A stretch of DNA of 64,000 nucleotides from DYJE01 sp041660385 (GCA_041660385.1 JBAZWJ010000033.1:1-64000); one strand, 5' to 3'; positions 54,060 through 63,665 are shown, counted from the stretch's first letter. Notes: generated from the letters alone by a model not told the origin. Numbers and translations are program-made.

Positions 54060-54126
54060 ATGAGTTGTTGCAACCTTGTCATGACAGATGATATTCATGG
54101 ATGATTTTGGCACCTGATAGTTTAAA

Positions 54127-54244
54127 GGATCGGGTCATTTGTCGGGTTTCGTGCCTCAACCCGACCTGCGATGGGTTACGCTTTGGCTCCACCCATCCTA
54201 CATTCTGAATCCCGTAGGATGGGTGAAGCTTTAGCGTAACCCAT
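54127..54244. repeat. Compound palindromic repeat (AACCCGAC copy 3 plus a 31-bp inverted repeat)
   Basis: The first 44 bp (54127-54170) are an inverted copy of the repeats at 20053 and 59523. Directly after, ATGGGTTACGCT... (54171-54201) and its near reverse complement (54214-54244) form a 31-bp palindrome with four mismatches by my count, tipped by GTAG/CTAC. Two REP-like families are thus joined. They fill the gap before the AmpG-like gene. Confidence 0.75.
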
Positions 54245-54323
54245 CAGAATTGACGGCATATTGGCATATTAAATTGCCGGTTTAATAAGTTGAAAAAAAC
54301 AATTGATTCAAGGAAAACAATTG

Positions 54324-55889
54324 ATGAATCACAGCCAGACGATCACGAGACCATGGAAAGATGCCGTGGCCCCCTTTTTTCATCCACGGGTTCTGGCCAT
54401 GCTGTTTCTGGGCTTTTCCGCAGGGCTTCCTACTCCGCTCATCTTCTCGTCTCTTTCACTATGGCTGCGTGAGGCGGGTATCGAACGATCAGCCGTGACT
54501 TTTTTCAGCTGGGCCTCATTAGGGTACTCGTTCAAGTTCATCTGGGCCCCTTTAATTGACCAATTACCCATACCCTGGTTAACAAAGACTCTGGGACGTC
54601 GGCGGAGCTGGATGCTTCTGTCTCAGATTGCGGTTATCATTTCCATCGGTTTCATGGCAATGGTCGATCCTTCACCCTCGTTCGGTGAAAGAAGTCTGAT
54701 CCTGATGGCTTTAGGTGCTGTGGCGCTTGGTTTTTTTTCTGCGACTCAAGATATCGTGATCGATGCCTACAGGATTGAGGTGGATGTGCTAGAACTCCAG
54801 GCCATGATGGCGTCCGCCTATGTGGCCGGTTACAGAGTTGCCATGATCGTTGCCGGGGCTGGCGCCCTTTATCTGGCAGAGATTCTTGGGTCCTCAAAGG
54901 GTATCTACAGTTACTCCGCATGGAAAACCACATACTTGATCATGGCCGGAATCATGCTGGTGGGGGTATTTACCACCTTGGTCATCGGGGAACCGGAACA
55001 GAACAATAACAGAGGACAACGCGAGGATACTGTTTACAACTTACGCTTTCTTGGCCTCTTTCTTTTTGCAGTTACGGGTTTTTTCCTGATGTTCACCTAC
55101 AGCAACAATATCATCATGGGTCTGGAACCCGGAATAAAGATGATAACGGGCAACGTTGAGCTTACCGGTTTTATTTTAGAAACACTTCGCCTTGTATTAA
55201 GTGTGGCTGTGGCCTTTATCGTATCGGAAATCTGTATAAGAACAGGTCTTGCCCAGCGTGAAATGGTTATAAGAACATACGTGGAACCGATCCGGAATTT
55301 CTTTCAGCGTTACGGGATTAAACTGGCGCTGCTTCTACTCTGCCTTGTAGGTCTTTACAAAATTTCAGACACGGTTATGGGTGTCATAGCCAATGTGTTT
55401 TATCAGGATATGGGCTTTTCCAAAACGGAGATTGCAGCAGCTTCAAAAACATTCGGGGTAGTGATGACCATTGTGGGAGGTATTGTGGGAGGTATCCTCA
55501 CCCTTCGTTATGGTGTGATTCGCATCCTTTTCCTTGGCGGGCTCTTAGCCTCGGCCACAAACCTTCTTTTCATGGTTCTCGCAGTCCATGTTCATCACAT
55601 GCCTTTGCTTTACTGTGTCATTTCAGTGGATAGTTTTGCCGGAGGAATAGCCGCTACAGCATTCATCGCTTTTTTATCAAGTCTTACAAATATCTCATTC
55701 ACGGCCATGCAGTACGCCATTTTTAGCTCGCTGATGACCTTAATTCCCAAAATCATCGGTGGCTATGCCGGAACCATGGTGGATAAAATGGGGTATCCGG
55801 TGTTTTTTCTTATAACAGCGATCCTGGGACTTCCTGTTCTTGTTCTTGTTTGGCTTGCCGGAAAACACCTGGGTTTGAAACACCAATAA
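54324..55889 (+). CDS. AmpG-like muropeptide/major-facilitator permease
   Basis: AmpG carries cell-wall muropeptides into the cytoplasm for recycling. About 12 membrane helices can be traced. FLGFSAGLPTPLIFSSLSLWLREAGI and SWASLGYSFKFIWAPLIDQLPIP are typical of the AmpG branch of the major facilitator superfamily. I choose ATG 54324 (AGGA at 54311) over the earlier ATG. At 521 residues it is full length. It heads a block of four genes on the same strand that ends in a stress protein. Confidence 0.85.
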   Translation: MNHSQTITRPWKDAVAPFFHPRVLAMLFLGFSAGLPTPLIFSSLSLWLREAGIERSAVTFFSWASLGYSFKFIWAPLIDQLPIPWLTKTLGRRRSWMLLSQIAVIISIGFMAMVDPSPSFGERSLILMALGAVALGFFSATQDIVIDAYRIEVDVLELQAMMASAYVAGYRVAMIVAGAGALYLAEILGSSKGIYSYSAWKTTYLIMAGIMLVGVFTTLVIGEPEQNNNRGQREDTVYNLRFLGLFLFAVTGFFLMFTYSNNIIMGLEPGIKMITGNVELTGFILETLRLVLSVAVAFIVSEICIRTGLAQREMVIRTYVEPIRNFFQRYGIKLALLLLCLVGLYKISDTVMGVIANVFYQDMGFSKTEIAAASKTFGVVMTIVGGIVGGILTLRYGVIRILFLGGLLASATNLLFMVLAVHVHHMPLLYCVISVDSFAGGIAATAFIAFLSSLTNISFTAMQYAIFSSLMTLIPKIIGGYAGTMVDKMGYPVFFLITAILGLPVLVLVWLAGKHLGLKHQ

Positions 55890-55903
55890 AGGAGTACGAA
55901 ATC

Positions 55904-57670
55904 ATGACAGACATGACATTTATAGATAAAAACAGACAGACAAAAGAAGCGATCCTTCTTCAAAAGAGGCGGGAGATTCTTGCGGCCGAGCCGGAAAAAG
56001 CCCTTGACATGATTCTGAGTTCAGATCTTCCGGCCCGTCTCATTCAATCTTTTTCCGAACAGGACCTGTATTTCCTTACCCATGGCATCGGGATTAACGA
56101 CGCCCTTCCCATTCTCGCCCTGTCCACGTCGGAACAATGGGGCTACATGCTGGACGTGGAAGTCTGGAAAAAAGACACACTTGATATAGATGCAGTGACC
56201 CGCTGGTTAAGAATCCTGCTTGTTGCCGACGGACGTCGTCTTCTTCGCTGGCTTCTTATGGAACGCCAGGAATTTTTTGAACTGTACCTTTTTAGAAATA
56301 TTGAGGTCATCGTACGGGAAGAAAATGAGGACCCTTCCGATTTCGGAGATGACTTCTTCACCGTGGACGACTATTTCTACGTGAGGATCAAGGAAAAACC
56401 GGACGTTATTCCGGATCGCGGTGACGACGAGATGATTTCCCAGGAAGACCTTGACGTTGTGGTTCGCGAACTCCTTGAAAAACTACTGGAAATTGATCAC
56501 GGGCTTTACCAGAGCATCATGCTGGAAGCTGTCGGGGTTATCGCAGCTGAAATCGAAGAAGAGGTGTTCAGAATGCGGAATGTACGCCTCGCAGAGCAAG
56601 GTTTTTTACCGTTTGACGAGGCTCTTGAAGTTTTCAGCCCCCTTACGGAAGAACAGATCGAAGAGATGACCGTTATAAGAAAAACAAGAAAATTTGAAGA
56701 GGATGAGGACGTTGTGTTTCCCCTGGTCCATGTGGCGGAAATCAGAGGATCGAACAAGTTCACCGATGCCTTGACTCTCGTTGACGGCATGTTTGATCTG
56801 GGTGAATTTGAAATGGAGTTCGCCACTCTGTGCAATCAGATCATCTCAGCTGAGCAGAACGTCATCCGCGAAAAAGAAACACTCTCAAAGGTGGTCAGAA
56901 AAGCAGGGGCCTATGTGAGCATCGGCCTTGAAATCCTTGAGGGCACTGGAACGGCTGCTCAGATAGAAGACGGTCCGATTCTTCAATCTCTCATCATGAA
57001 ACATTCTCTTAAAAATCTGTTCAGGCTGGGTGTGAGCAGGGTGATGGAATTGAAACATCAGGCCGAACGATTGAGCCGCGACAGCTGGTTTGTCCGGAAC
57101 AAACTGCCTTTGTCGTTCTGGGGAGAAACGTATCTTGGTATCCTTGGCGGGCTACTTGTGAAACGGCCAGTGTTTTACACCCAGGCTGGGTCAGGCCCCC
57201 TTTACAGGGACTTTGAACGTTTGAGCGATGTGGAACAAACGAGCAGAGCCCTTGCAGACATCAAAGGATTTGACGAGTTGCTTTCCATGATCGCGCCACG
57301 CTTAGATGAATTTAGTGGTTTTTTCCTGACCTACGCCAATGTGCTGCTCACAGTGTGGGCGCACCGGAGAGCCGGTCATGCTGAACATAACGAAGGCCCT
57401 GTTTCTCTTTCTGATTTCAAGAATGTTTTTAGTGAGCTTTGGGAAACAGGTGAAAGAGGGGTGGATCAAGGGGGTGTGATTCTGGAATCTGCAAAAAAGG
57501 ACTTTCTCGGGTTCCTTTCACGAAGATCAGGCTTTACCGAAGAAGAAATATCAAAAAGACTGGGGTCATTGCTTGAGAATTTATTTCGCGATATCGAGAA
57601 AGAATATGGCTCTGTGGCTGATAAAAATCTTGATCCAAGATACCTTGCCCATTTCTGTGTTATAAAATGA
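55904..57670 (+). CDS. DUF6178-like protein
   Basis: ATG 55904 (behind AAAGGAG) gives about 588 mostly helical residues with no membrane segment or signal peptide. PEKALDMILSSDLPARLIQSFSEQDLYFLTHGIG and the acidic EENEDPSDFGDDFFTVDDYFYVRI are striking; the C-terminus is SLLENLFRDIEKEYGSVADKNLDPRYLAHFCVI. From memory this matches a family of uncharacterised Desulfobacterota proteins (DUF6178). Its function is unknown. It follows the AmpG-like gene by 14 bp, so they share an operon. Confidence 0.65.
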   Translation: MTDMTFIDKNRQTKEAILLQKRREILAAEPEKALDMILSSDLPARLIQSFSEQDLYFLTHGIGINDALPILALSTSEQWGYMLDVEVWKKDTLDIDAVTRWLRILLVADGRRLLRWLLMERQEFFELYLFRNIEVIVREENEDPSDFGDDFFTVDDYFYVRIKEKPDVIPDRGDDEMISQEDLDVVVRELLEKLLEIDHGLYQSIMLEAVGVIAAEIEEEVFRMRNVRLAEQGFLPFDEALEVFSPLTEEQIEEMTVIRKTRKFEEDEDVVFPLVHVAEIRGSNKFTDALTLVDGMFDLGEFEMEFATLCNQIISAEQNVIREKETLSKVVRKAGAYVSIGLEILEGTGTAAQIEDGPILQSLIMKHSLKNLFRLGVSRVMELKHQAERLSRDSWFVRNKLPLSFWGETYLGILGGLLVKRPVFYTQAGSGPLYRDFERLSDVEQTSRALADIKGFDELLSMIAPRLDEFSGFFLTYANVLLTVWAHRRAGHAEHNEGPVSLSDFKNVFSELWETGERGVDQGGVILESAKKDFLGFLSRRSGFTEEEISKRLGSLLENLFRDIEKEYGSVADKNLDPRYLAHFCVIK

Positions 57671-57805
57671 AGTTGACTGATCTTGCTTTAATAGAGTAAT
57701 TTAAAAGCATAGATCTCAAATTTAGAACCCAGATATCAAAATCTCATCTTGTTCTTCCTTTAACGTTGCATAAGGGCTAAACGTTTTTTTCATGGAGGTG
57801 GGTAC

Positions 57806-58372
57806 ATGGTTTACGTTCCGGAAAGAAAAATCAATCTGGCTCAGTACAGGGCGATCAGCCATGCCATATCGACCTATGAAGATGTGGTTCTTCTCGGCAA
57901 GCATATCGTGGAAAGCATCTGCCGGTCCTTTGATATCATGGCCGCCACGGTTCTTGTTTTCGATGATCGGGAAAAAAAGCTGTACTACGTGTGCAGTCAT
58001 GGCCTGTCCGATGAATACCTGAGAAAACAGCCCGAATTTGAAGAGAACTTTCTCCAGGAATTTGTCACGGGGCAACCGGTGTTTTTTGAAGATTTCAGAA
58101 ATGATCCCAGAGTGAAATTTAAAGAAGCCATCCAGCAGGAGGGGATCGTATCCATGTTGTCCTTCCCCATCAAATGTAGAAAAAATGTGGTGGGTTTATT
58201 GAAACTTTATAACAACGACACATGGATGATCCATGACGAAGACAAGAGTTCCATCTTTGTTCTATCCGAGCAATTCGGCCTTGTCATCGATAACAACGGA
58301 CTCAAGAACTTTCTGGAGGAAGTCCGTGCTGTGATGAGCAATCTGCCATTGCGGATGGTCAGCGGGATTTAG
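57806..58372 (+). CDS. GAF-domain protein
   Basis: Residues ~25-165 form a GAF sensor domain (IVESICRSFDIMAATVLVFDDREKKLYYVCSHGLS, then ISMLSFPIKCRKNVVGLLKLYNN and FGLVIDNN). There is no output domain, so it probably works through a partner. The start follows GGAGGTGGGTAC. It sits 26 bp upstream of the universal stress protein, suggesting a small stress-sensing pair. Confidence 0.85.
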   Translation: MVYVPERKINLAQYRAISHAISTYEDVVLLGKHIVESICRSFDIMAATVLVFDDREKKLYYVCSHGLSDEYLRKQPEFEENFLQEFVTGQPVFFEDFRNDPRVKFKEAIQQEGIVSMLSFPIKCRKNVVGLLKLYNNDTWMIHDEDKSSIFVLSEQFGLVIDNNGLKNFLEEVRAVMSNLPLRMVSGI

Positions 58373-58397
58373 AAACGATAGGTGGAGGAAAGTTTTC

Positions 58398-58841
58398 ATG
58401 GGAAATAAAATATTAGTCGCCTTGAACGATTCCTTGAGCTCGCGAACTGTTCTGGATTATATCGGCAATCTTTCCTTGTGCCCAGATGATTTACAGATCA
58501 TTCTTCTCCATGTGTTCAGAAAACCATCGGGCGGTGAAGAGCTGATGGGCAAAAAATACATGAACCAGCAACCGGCAAAATATTCAGCCGTTCTTGAAGA
58601 TGCCAAGCAATATCTGGTGAACAAGGGTTTTTTCCCGGAGAACATTGAGAACGTCCTTGTGACCGAGCCATACCCAACCATCGCAGAAGGCATCATCGAA
58701 CAGGTTCGCCTTTTTAGCCCTACTATGGTGATCATCGGCCGGAAGCGAATGTCGAAAGCCGAAGAATTCGTGATGGGCGACGTGAGCATCAAACTTGTTA
58801 GAGCACTTGAAGGCACGGCCGTTCTTGTCGTGAAAATGTAA
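58398..58841 (+). CDS. Universal stress protein (UspA family)
   Basis: The 147-residue fold begins NKILVALNDSLSSRTVLDYIG and ends with GDVSIKLVRALEGTAVLVVKM, the Usp pattern; the phosphate-binding GxxxxxxxGS(V/I) loop is replaced by GRKRMSKAEEFVMGDVS, so ATP binding is likely but unproven. It follows the GAF gene closely and closes the block that starts at AmpG. RBS GGAGGAAAG precedes ATG 58398. Confidence 0.9.
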   Translation: MGNKILVALNDSLSSRTVLDYIGNLSLCPDDLQIILLHVFRKPSGGEELMGKKYMNQQPAKYSAVLEDAKQYLVNKGFFPENIENVLVTEPYPTIAEGIIEQVRLFSPTMVIIGRKRMSKAEEFVMGDVSIKLVRALEGTAVLVVKM

Positions 58842-58928
58842 AAGCCTCCCAGGCCCTGGGCCACATACCTTAAAGGAATCAGACTGCACACGGAGGGTTT
58901 TGCCAGAACCGCCATGACCCCGCTGTGT

Positions 58929-58962
58929 CATTCCGGGCGGGGCTTTATCCGACCCGGAATCC
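58929..58962. repeat. TTCCGGG/CCCGGAA hairpin
   Basis: TTCCGGG (58931-58937) pairs with CCCGGAA (58953-58959) around a 15-nt loop; GGGGTTGGACCCC nearby forms a second short hairpin. It lies between the stress protein and the DUF1499 gene and resembles common dispersed hairpins, but I found no second copy here. Confidence 0.4.
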
Positions 58963-59059
58963 ATGTCAGCTGTGCGATGGGGTTGGACCCCAGACCATGG
59001 GCATGTTTGGAGCCTGCCCCAACGCCTAATGATACTAATCGCTTAAAAAAGATGACTGA

Positions 59060-59527
59060 ATGATAAGACATAAACCAATAATATTCATCTTTGTTATCGG
59101 GATATGGATGGTTCTCGGCTGCTCAGGTAAACATGTGATCGTTCAGAATGACAACACACTTACCCTCGACGGATGTTCACTTCTTCCGAACTGCGTGTCA
59201 AGCACCGCATGGGCTTTCTATAACAGCACTTCCCCATTTGAGTTGTCGATACCCGGCAATGAAGCATGGCCCATGATCAAAGAGATCATTTCAAACATCC
59301 CGCGTACAGAAATTATGGAAGTCAGCGACACCTATATACACGCCAGATGCAGAACACGGGTATTCCGCTTTATTGATCATCTTGAACTTGTTCTTCACCC
59401 CGTAGAAAATACGATCTCCGTACGGTCATCCTCAACCCTTGCCATTTTTGATCTTGGTGTTAATCGTCTGCGGATTTATAACTTGCGAAAACAGCTGATT
59501 GAAAAGAAAATCATCAAACCCTCGTAG
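59060..59527 (+). CDS. DUF1499-family lipoprotein (paralogue 2)
   Basis: A lipoprotein signal peptide ends at MVLGC. The mature part keeps the family's pattern: LLPNCVSSTA, TYIHARCRTRVFRFIDHLELVL, and ISVRSSSTLAIFDLGVNRLRIYNLR. It parallels the protein at 20536 in layout, but with low identity. The ribosome site is weak (GATGACTGA). The last bases of the gene overlap the 44-bp repeat that begins at 59523. Confidence 0.87.
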   Translation: MIRHKPIIFIFVIGIWMVLGCSGKHVIVQNDNTLTLDGCSLLPNCVSSTAWAFYNSTSPFELSIPGNEAWPMIKEIISNIPRTEIMEVSDTYIHARCRTRVFRFIDHLELVLHPVENTISVRSSSTLAIFDLGVNRLRIYNLRKQLIEKKIIKPS

Positions 59528-59566
59528 GTCGGGTAGAGGAACGAAACCCGACAAATGACCCGATCC
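59523..59566. repeat. 44-bp AACCCGAC dispersed repeat, copy 2
   Basis: It differs from the copy at 20053 at two positions. It starts within the last codons of the DUF1499 gene, whose stop (TAG) is formed by the GTAG of the repeat. Both DUF1499 genes lie close to a copy of this repeat. Confidence 0.75.
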
Positions 59567-59632
59567 TTAAAAGAATCAGATATTCGTTTAATCCATTTCA
59601 TAATCAAAATATCACCAAAGATGGTCTATTCT

Positions 59633-59658
59633 GTAGCGGCGGGTTCCAAACCCGCCCC
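59633..59658. repeat. GTAG-GGCGGGTT hairpin
   Basis: GTAGCGGCGGGTTCC then AAACCCGCCCC. Matches the units at 5158 and 32876. It is between the DUF1499 gene and the WYL regulator. Confidence 0.75.
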
Positions 59659-59896
59659 GGTGATCATGTCATGAAAAATGCAAATCGGAATTACAATCCA
59701 AATAGTCACTTTCACCCTCCAGGTAATCCAATGTCACCCCAATGAAATGATATTGACAACCCACCCGTTCTTCGATAGATCTTTCAAACCATGAAAGACA
59801 AAAGCCGGGGGGCTTTCTTTCTCCTTAAAAAAACTGCTGTGTGCGCTAACATATAGAATAACCAGTGAATCCCGATTTACTCACAGAGTCAAATCA

Positions 59897-59919
59897 ATTC
59901 ACACTATTTTGCTGTGAAT
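59897..59919. promoter_or_regulatory. ATTCACA-N9-TGTGAAT inverted repeat upstream of the WYL regulator
   Basis: A perfect 7-bp inverted repeat with a 9-bp spacer, ending 37 bp upstream of the regulator start. It is a plausible autoregulatory site. The rest of the 429-bp gap holds two repeats; a TTGACA near 59750 may be a promoter element. Confidence 0.45.
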
Positions 59920-59956
59920 ACTTTTTTCAACAGCATCAAAGCACAAGGAGCCGACC

Positions 59957-60949
59957 ATGAGGGGAAAAAACCTGATCCAGCTTATCAAAACCCTGAGCCT
60001 GTTATCCCGGCCCCAGGGAGCCACCCGGAAAGACCTTGCCGAAAACCTCGACATCACAGACCGATCCGTATCCCGGTGTTTCAAAACCCTGGAAGAACTC
60101 GGCATTCCCGTTTACAACGAAGCCATTCCCCTTGAAAAAGAAAAGCGCTGGCACATCGAACCCTCCTATCTGGACCGTTTGCCAAACCTCAACCTGCCCA
60201 AGCTGGCCTTAAGCTTTTCCGAAATCATCTCCCTGTGCATGCTGGCCGGTGAATCGGTGGTATTCAAAGGCACGGAAATCGACCGCCACATCGAAACCGC
60301 CATTTCAAAACTCAAGCACTTCGTCCCCGAACAGACCCAGACCGAACTCGCCAAACTCAAGCGGATCTTCATCTCCAAAACCATGGGATCGAAAAACTAC
60401 GCCGGTCAGGAACACATCATCGAAATCCTGACCGAATCCATCCTGAACCGCACCTCCGCCACCATCACCTACCACGCCTTTTACACCGACAAAATCAGCA
60501 CCGCAGACATCGGCCCTCTGCACCTCTTTGAAAACGACGGCGGCCTCTACCTTTTCGCCCTGAAACTCAGCGACAAAACCGTCCGAACCTACGCCATCGA
60601 ACGGATCAGCCGCATCAAACCCGGAAATCAGGACATCACCTATCCCGACACCTTCGACCCCGAACGAACCTTGAACTCCGCCTTCGACCTGATCCACGGC
60701 GACCCCATCACCGTCAAAATACTCTTCACCCCAAACGAAGCCCGCTACATCCAAGCCCGAACCTGGTCCAGAACCCAGCACATGGAACCCCACCCCGACG
60801 GCTCCCTCACTCTCACCATGACCACCTCCGGCCGAAGAGACGTCAAACGCTGGATCATGTCTTTCGGAAAAGAGGCACGGTTGCTGGAGCCTGGGGATTT
60901 GAAGCGGGAGATTGAGGATGAGTTGAAAATTATTTTAAGCGGAGGTTAA
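59957..60949 (+). CDS. HTH-WYL transcription regulator
   Basis: The N-terminal winged helix-turn-helix (RKDLAENLDITDRSVSRCFKTLEELGIPVYN) is followed by a WYL domain (TSATITYHAFYTDKISTADIGPLHLFENDGGLYLFALKLSD and TVRTYAIERISRIK) that binds nucleic acid or nucleotides in characterised relatives. A WCX-like C-terminal domain ends the protein. WYL regulators often control CRISPR-Cas or defence loci, and cas3 follows 137 bp away on the same strand. The middle of the gene uses C-ending codons almost everywhere, unlike cas3 downstream. RBS AAGGAG. Confidence 0.92.
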   Translation: MRGKNLIQLIKTLSLLSRPQGATRKDLAENLDITDRSVSRCFKTLEELGIPVYNEAIPLEKEKRWHIEPSYLDRLPNLNLPKLALSFSEIISLCMLAGESVVFKGTEIDRHIETAISKLKHFVPEQTQTELAKLKRIFISKTMGSKNYAGQEHIIEILTESILNRTSATITYHAFYTDKISTADIGPLHLFENDGGLYLFALKLSDKTVRTYAIERISRIKPGNQDITYPDTFDPERTLNSAFDLIHGDPITVKILFTPNEARYIQARTWSRTQHMEPHPDGSLTLTMTTSGRRDVKRWIMSFGKEARLLEPGDLKREIEDELKIILSGG

Positions 60950-61086
60950 ATTTTTTCTGCAAATAGGACCGTTTTTGTCATGGTTGCGATGTATATGATT
61001 AATTATAGTCGTTCCGAAGTTTCAAATGGTGCGATGAATTTTTTGTCTGAAAGATTTTATTAATTTCACAATGGGTTTATCGAAAT

Positions 61087-63660
61087 ATGAAGGACACCGT
61101 TTTTATATGTTGGGGAAAATATAATAAAGGATCATGGCATCCTGTGTTTTGCCATATGCTTGATGTTGGAATTGTGACGCATGAATTATTAAAAGGTTTA
61201 CCCTATGCCATTAAAAAACGTTTAGAAGGTGAATTCCAACTTCCAGAAAAGAATCTTCTCAATCTGTTGGCTTTTTTTGCAGCCCTTCACGATATCGGAA
61301 AAATCAGCCCAGGGTTTCAAAAGAAAAATTTTAATCTTTGCGCTCTATTGCATGAATTGGGATATGAATTTCCAGTAGCATCAGAGTCACTCCATGGTCA
61401 AGTCACCCTTGATGTTTTACCTGATTTATTAATGAATGAATTCAACTGTTCTGAAGACTTGGCTCTTGGTTTTTCAAGTATTCTTGCTGCACACCACGGT
61501 GTATTTGCTGGTGAGGAGGGCTTCAGCTCAGGACAGGGACTTTGGAATGAAGCCCGTTTGGCTTCAATAAGGAATCTATCAGAACTCTTTGAAGTATCTT
61601 CTCTTAATGGAATCAATACTCCTTCGGTTCCCGTTTTAATGATTCTTGCGGGGCTCGTTTGTGTCGCTGATTGGATCGCATCTTGTGAAGACAATTTCTT
61701 CTATACATCCGGAACACCAGATCCTCTTTCAGAATACATTAACGAACGATACACTATTGCAAAACGTGTTGTTCAACATTTAAAGCTCACAAATAATAAA
61801 ATCGAATCACATGGTTTCAAAGATTTGTTTGGTTTTGACAGCCCCAATGCATGTCAGGCTGCAACGATCAAACTGGCCAAACAGCTTTCTCATCCCATGT
61901 TGATTGCCGTTGAAAGCCCGATGGGAAGTGGAAAGACTGAGGCAGCACAAGCTGCTTTTTCAGAAATCGCGAGTAAGAGCAGTGTCGCCGGCCTTTTCTA
62001 TGCTCTTCCCACCCAGGCCACCGGAAACGCCATGTTGCCCAGAATGGAAAAATTTATAAAAAACATGCGACCATCGGGTGGTGCAGAGTTACATCTTCTT
62101 CACGGTAATGCTGATTTAAACCGGGATTACGAAACCCTGAGGCTTTCTTCTATCAATGCCGGTGAAGGAGATGTCACAGCATCATCATGGTTTATGTCCA
62201 GAAAGAGAGGGCTTCTTTCCGGATATGGTGTTGGAACCATAGATCAGGCATTAATGGCTGCGTTGAAAGTCCGTCATTTCTTTGTCCGGCTTTTCGGTCT
62301 TTCCGGGAAAGTCCTTATCCTTGATGAGGTTCACGCCTATGATGTTTATATGCAGGAAGAAATATTTTCACTAATCGGCTGGTTGGGTCAATGTGAAACA
62401 TCGGTTATTCTCCTTTCTGCAACGTTGACCCGCTCTCTCCGCCAAAAGCTTTTTCAAGCTTTTATTCCGGGAGTAAACTTACAGGATTCCATTAATTATC
62501 CTTGTGTTACGGGTATCGACTTGAATGAAAAGAAAATAGTCAGCACCCCCATTTCTGAAAAGAAACAAGATCCTATCCATATAGAACTCATAGTCACGGA
62601 TCATGACACAAAAAAAGAAAAAATTCTTGATGTCCTTAAGAACCGTCTTTCAAATGGAGGTTCGGCGGCTTGTATCGTAAATACAGTGAAAGAGGCACAG
62701 GATCTTTATCGTCTTGTGAAAAAAGATCTGGCCGATGCTGAAACCGTTCTATTCCATTCAAGATTTACTAAAGGACGGCGAATTGCCATCGAAGAGCAGA
62801 TTCTTTCGACATGGGGGAAAAATGGTAAAAGACCTGAAAAAGGTATTGTGATTGGAACCCAGGTTATCGAACAGAGTCTTGATGTCGATTTCGATCTGAT
62901 GATTTCTGATCTCGCTCCAGCGGATCTGATTTTACAGCGGGCAGGTCGACTGCATAGACATAAACGATCAGATCCCCTCCCGGAAAAGCTTAAAACACGG
63001 ACAATGGTTGTGACCATACCTGATTATCAGAACAAAACGCCTGATTATGGTGATAGCGGGTATGTGTATGAAAAAGATATTTTAACTCGCACAGCGCTGT
63101 GGCTATCACCATCAGGATCTGAAACACAGGTAGTCGTATCTCTGCCAGGAAACGGTATCGACTGGATCGAAACCGTTTACAATGAGTCTGGCCCCATACC
63201 GGAACACCTTCTCAACATTATGGCGAACTGGGAAAATGAACGCGAAGGTGAAGAAAAAGCCCAGGAATTCATTGCACGGACCAATACCCTGAGTTCTGTC
63301 CACAACTGCCTGGATGACATAGATTATCTTTTGAATCTTTCAAATGATTTTGACGAAGATAAGATCATTTCCACACGACTGGGCAACGAATCAATGACTC
63401 TGGTTATCCTTGAAGGTGATGTTATTAAACCTTCGAACAGGGATGACGTCAGGAAACTATTGCCACTTAGCGTGGATGTGTCTACACGGAAAATTGTTAA
63501 TGCCGTTAAAAATCTGGAAATCCCGGAGAATTGGATTGAGATTCCTCAATTGAGGAACGCCAGACCATTGATCATCAAAGATGGTCTGGCTCTTTTATGC
63601 CCAGGGCTTTTTTATAACGATGAAACTGGACTTGAACTTTGTGAAACAACAAGGAGGTGA
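61087..63660 (+). CDS. cas3: CRISPR-associated helicase-nuclease Cas3 (type I-E)
   Basis: Cas3 is recruited by Cascade to unwind and degrade target DNA. The N-terminal HD nuclease shows His23, His32 and the His68-Asp69 pair (AALHDIGKISPGFQ). The helicase has Walker A ESPMGSGKTEAA (~residue 280), a DEVH box in DEVHAYD (~413), LLSATL (~452) and QRAGRLHRH (~620). At 857 residues with HD and helicase in one chain it fits type I-E, supported by the cas8e that follows. No strong ribosome site precedes ATG 61087. Confidence 0.95.
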   Translation: MKDTVFICWGKYNKGSWHPVFCHMLDVGIVTHELLKGLPYAIKKRLEGEFQLPEKNLLNLLAFFAALHDIGKISPGFQKKNFNLCALLHELGYEFPVASESLHGQVTLDVLPDLLMNEFNCSEDLALGFSSILAAHHGVFAGEEGFSSGQGLWNEARLASIRNLSELFEVSSLNGINTPSVPVLMILAGLVCVADWIASCEDNFFYTSGTPDPLSEYINERYTIAKRVVQHLKLTNNKIESHGFKDLFGFDSPNACQAATIKLAKQLSHPMLIAVESPMGSGKTEAAQAAFSEIASKSSVAGLFYALPTQATGNAMLPRMEKFIKNMRPSGGAELHLLHGNADLNRDYETLRLSSINAGEGDVTASSWFMSRKRGLLSGYGVGTIDQALMAALKVRHFFVRLFGLSGKVLILDEVHAYDVYMQEEIFSLIGWLGQCETSVILLSATLTRSLRQKLFQAFIPGVNLQDSINYPCVTGIDLNEKKIVSTPISEKKQDPIHIELIVTDHDTKKEKILDVLKNRLSNGGSAACIVNTVKEAQDLYRLVKKDLADAETVLFHSRFTKGRRIAIEEQILSTWGKNGKRPEKGIVIGTQVIEQSLDVDFDLMISDLAPADLILQRAGRLHRHKRSDPLPEKLKTRTMVVTIPDYQNKTPDYGDSGYVYEKDILTRTALWLSPSGSETQVVVSLPGNGIDWIETVYNESGPIPEHLLNIMANWENEREGEEKAQEFIARTNTLSSVHNCLDDIDYLLNLSNDFDEDKIISTRLGNESMTLVILEGDVIKPSNRDDVRKLLPLSVDVSTRKIVNAVKNLEIPENWIEIPQLRNARPLIIKDGLALLCPGLFYNDETGLELCETTRR

Positions 63661-63665
63661 CGTGT

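Noticed and set aside
59633..59658. A tRNA T-arm, because of GGTTCCAAACCC
   Set aside because: No cloverleaf can be drawn; the same string recurs as a REP-like hairpin at 5158 and 32876.
60305..60793. A 162-residue minus-strand open frame inside the WYL gene
   Set aside because: Its Gly/Val/Asp-rich translation is the mirror of C-ending codons in the regulator; no ribosome site or recognisable motif.
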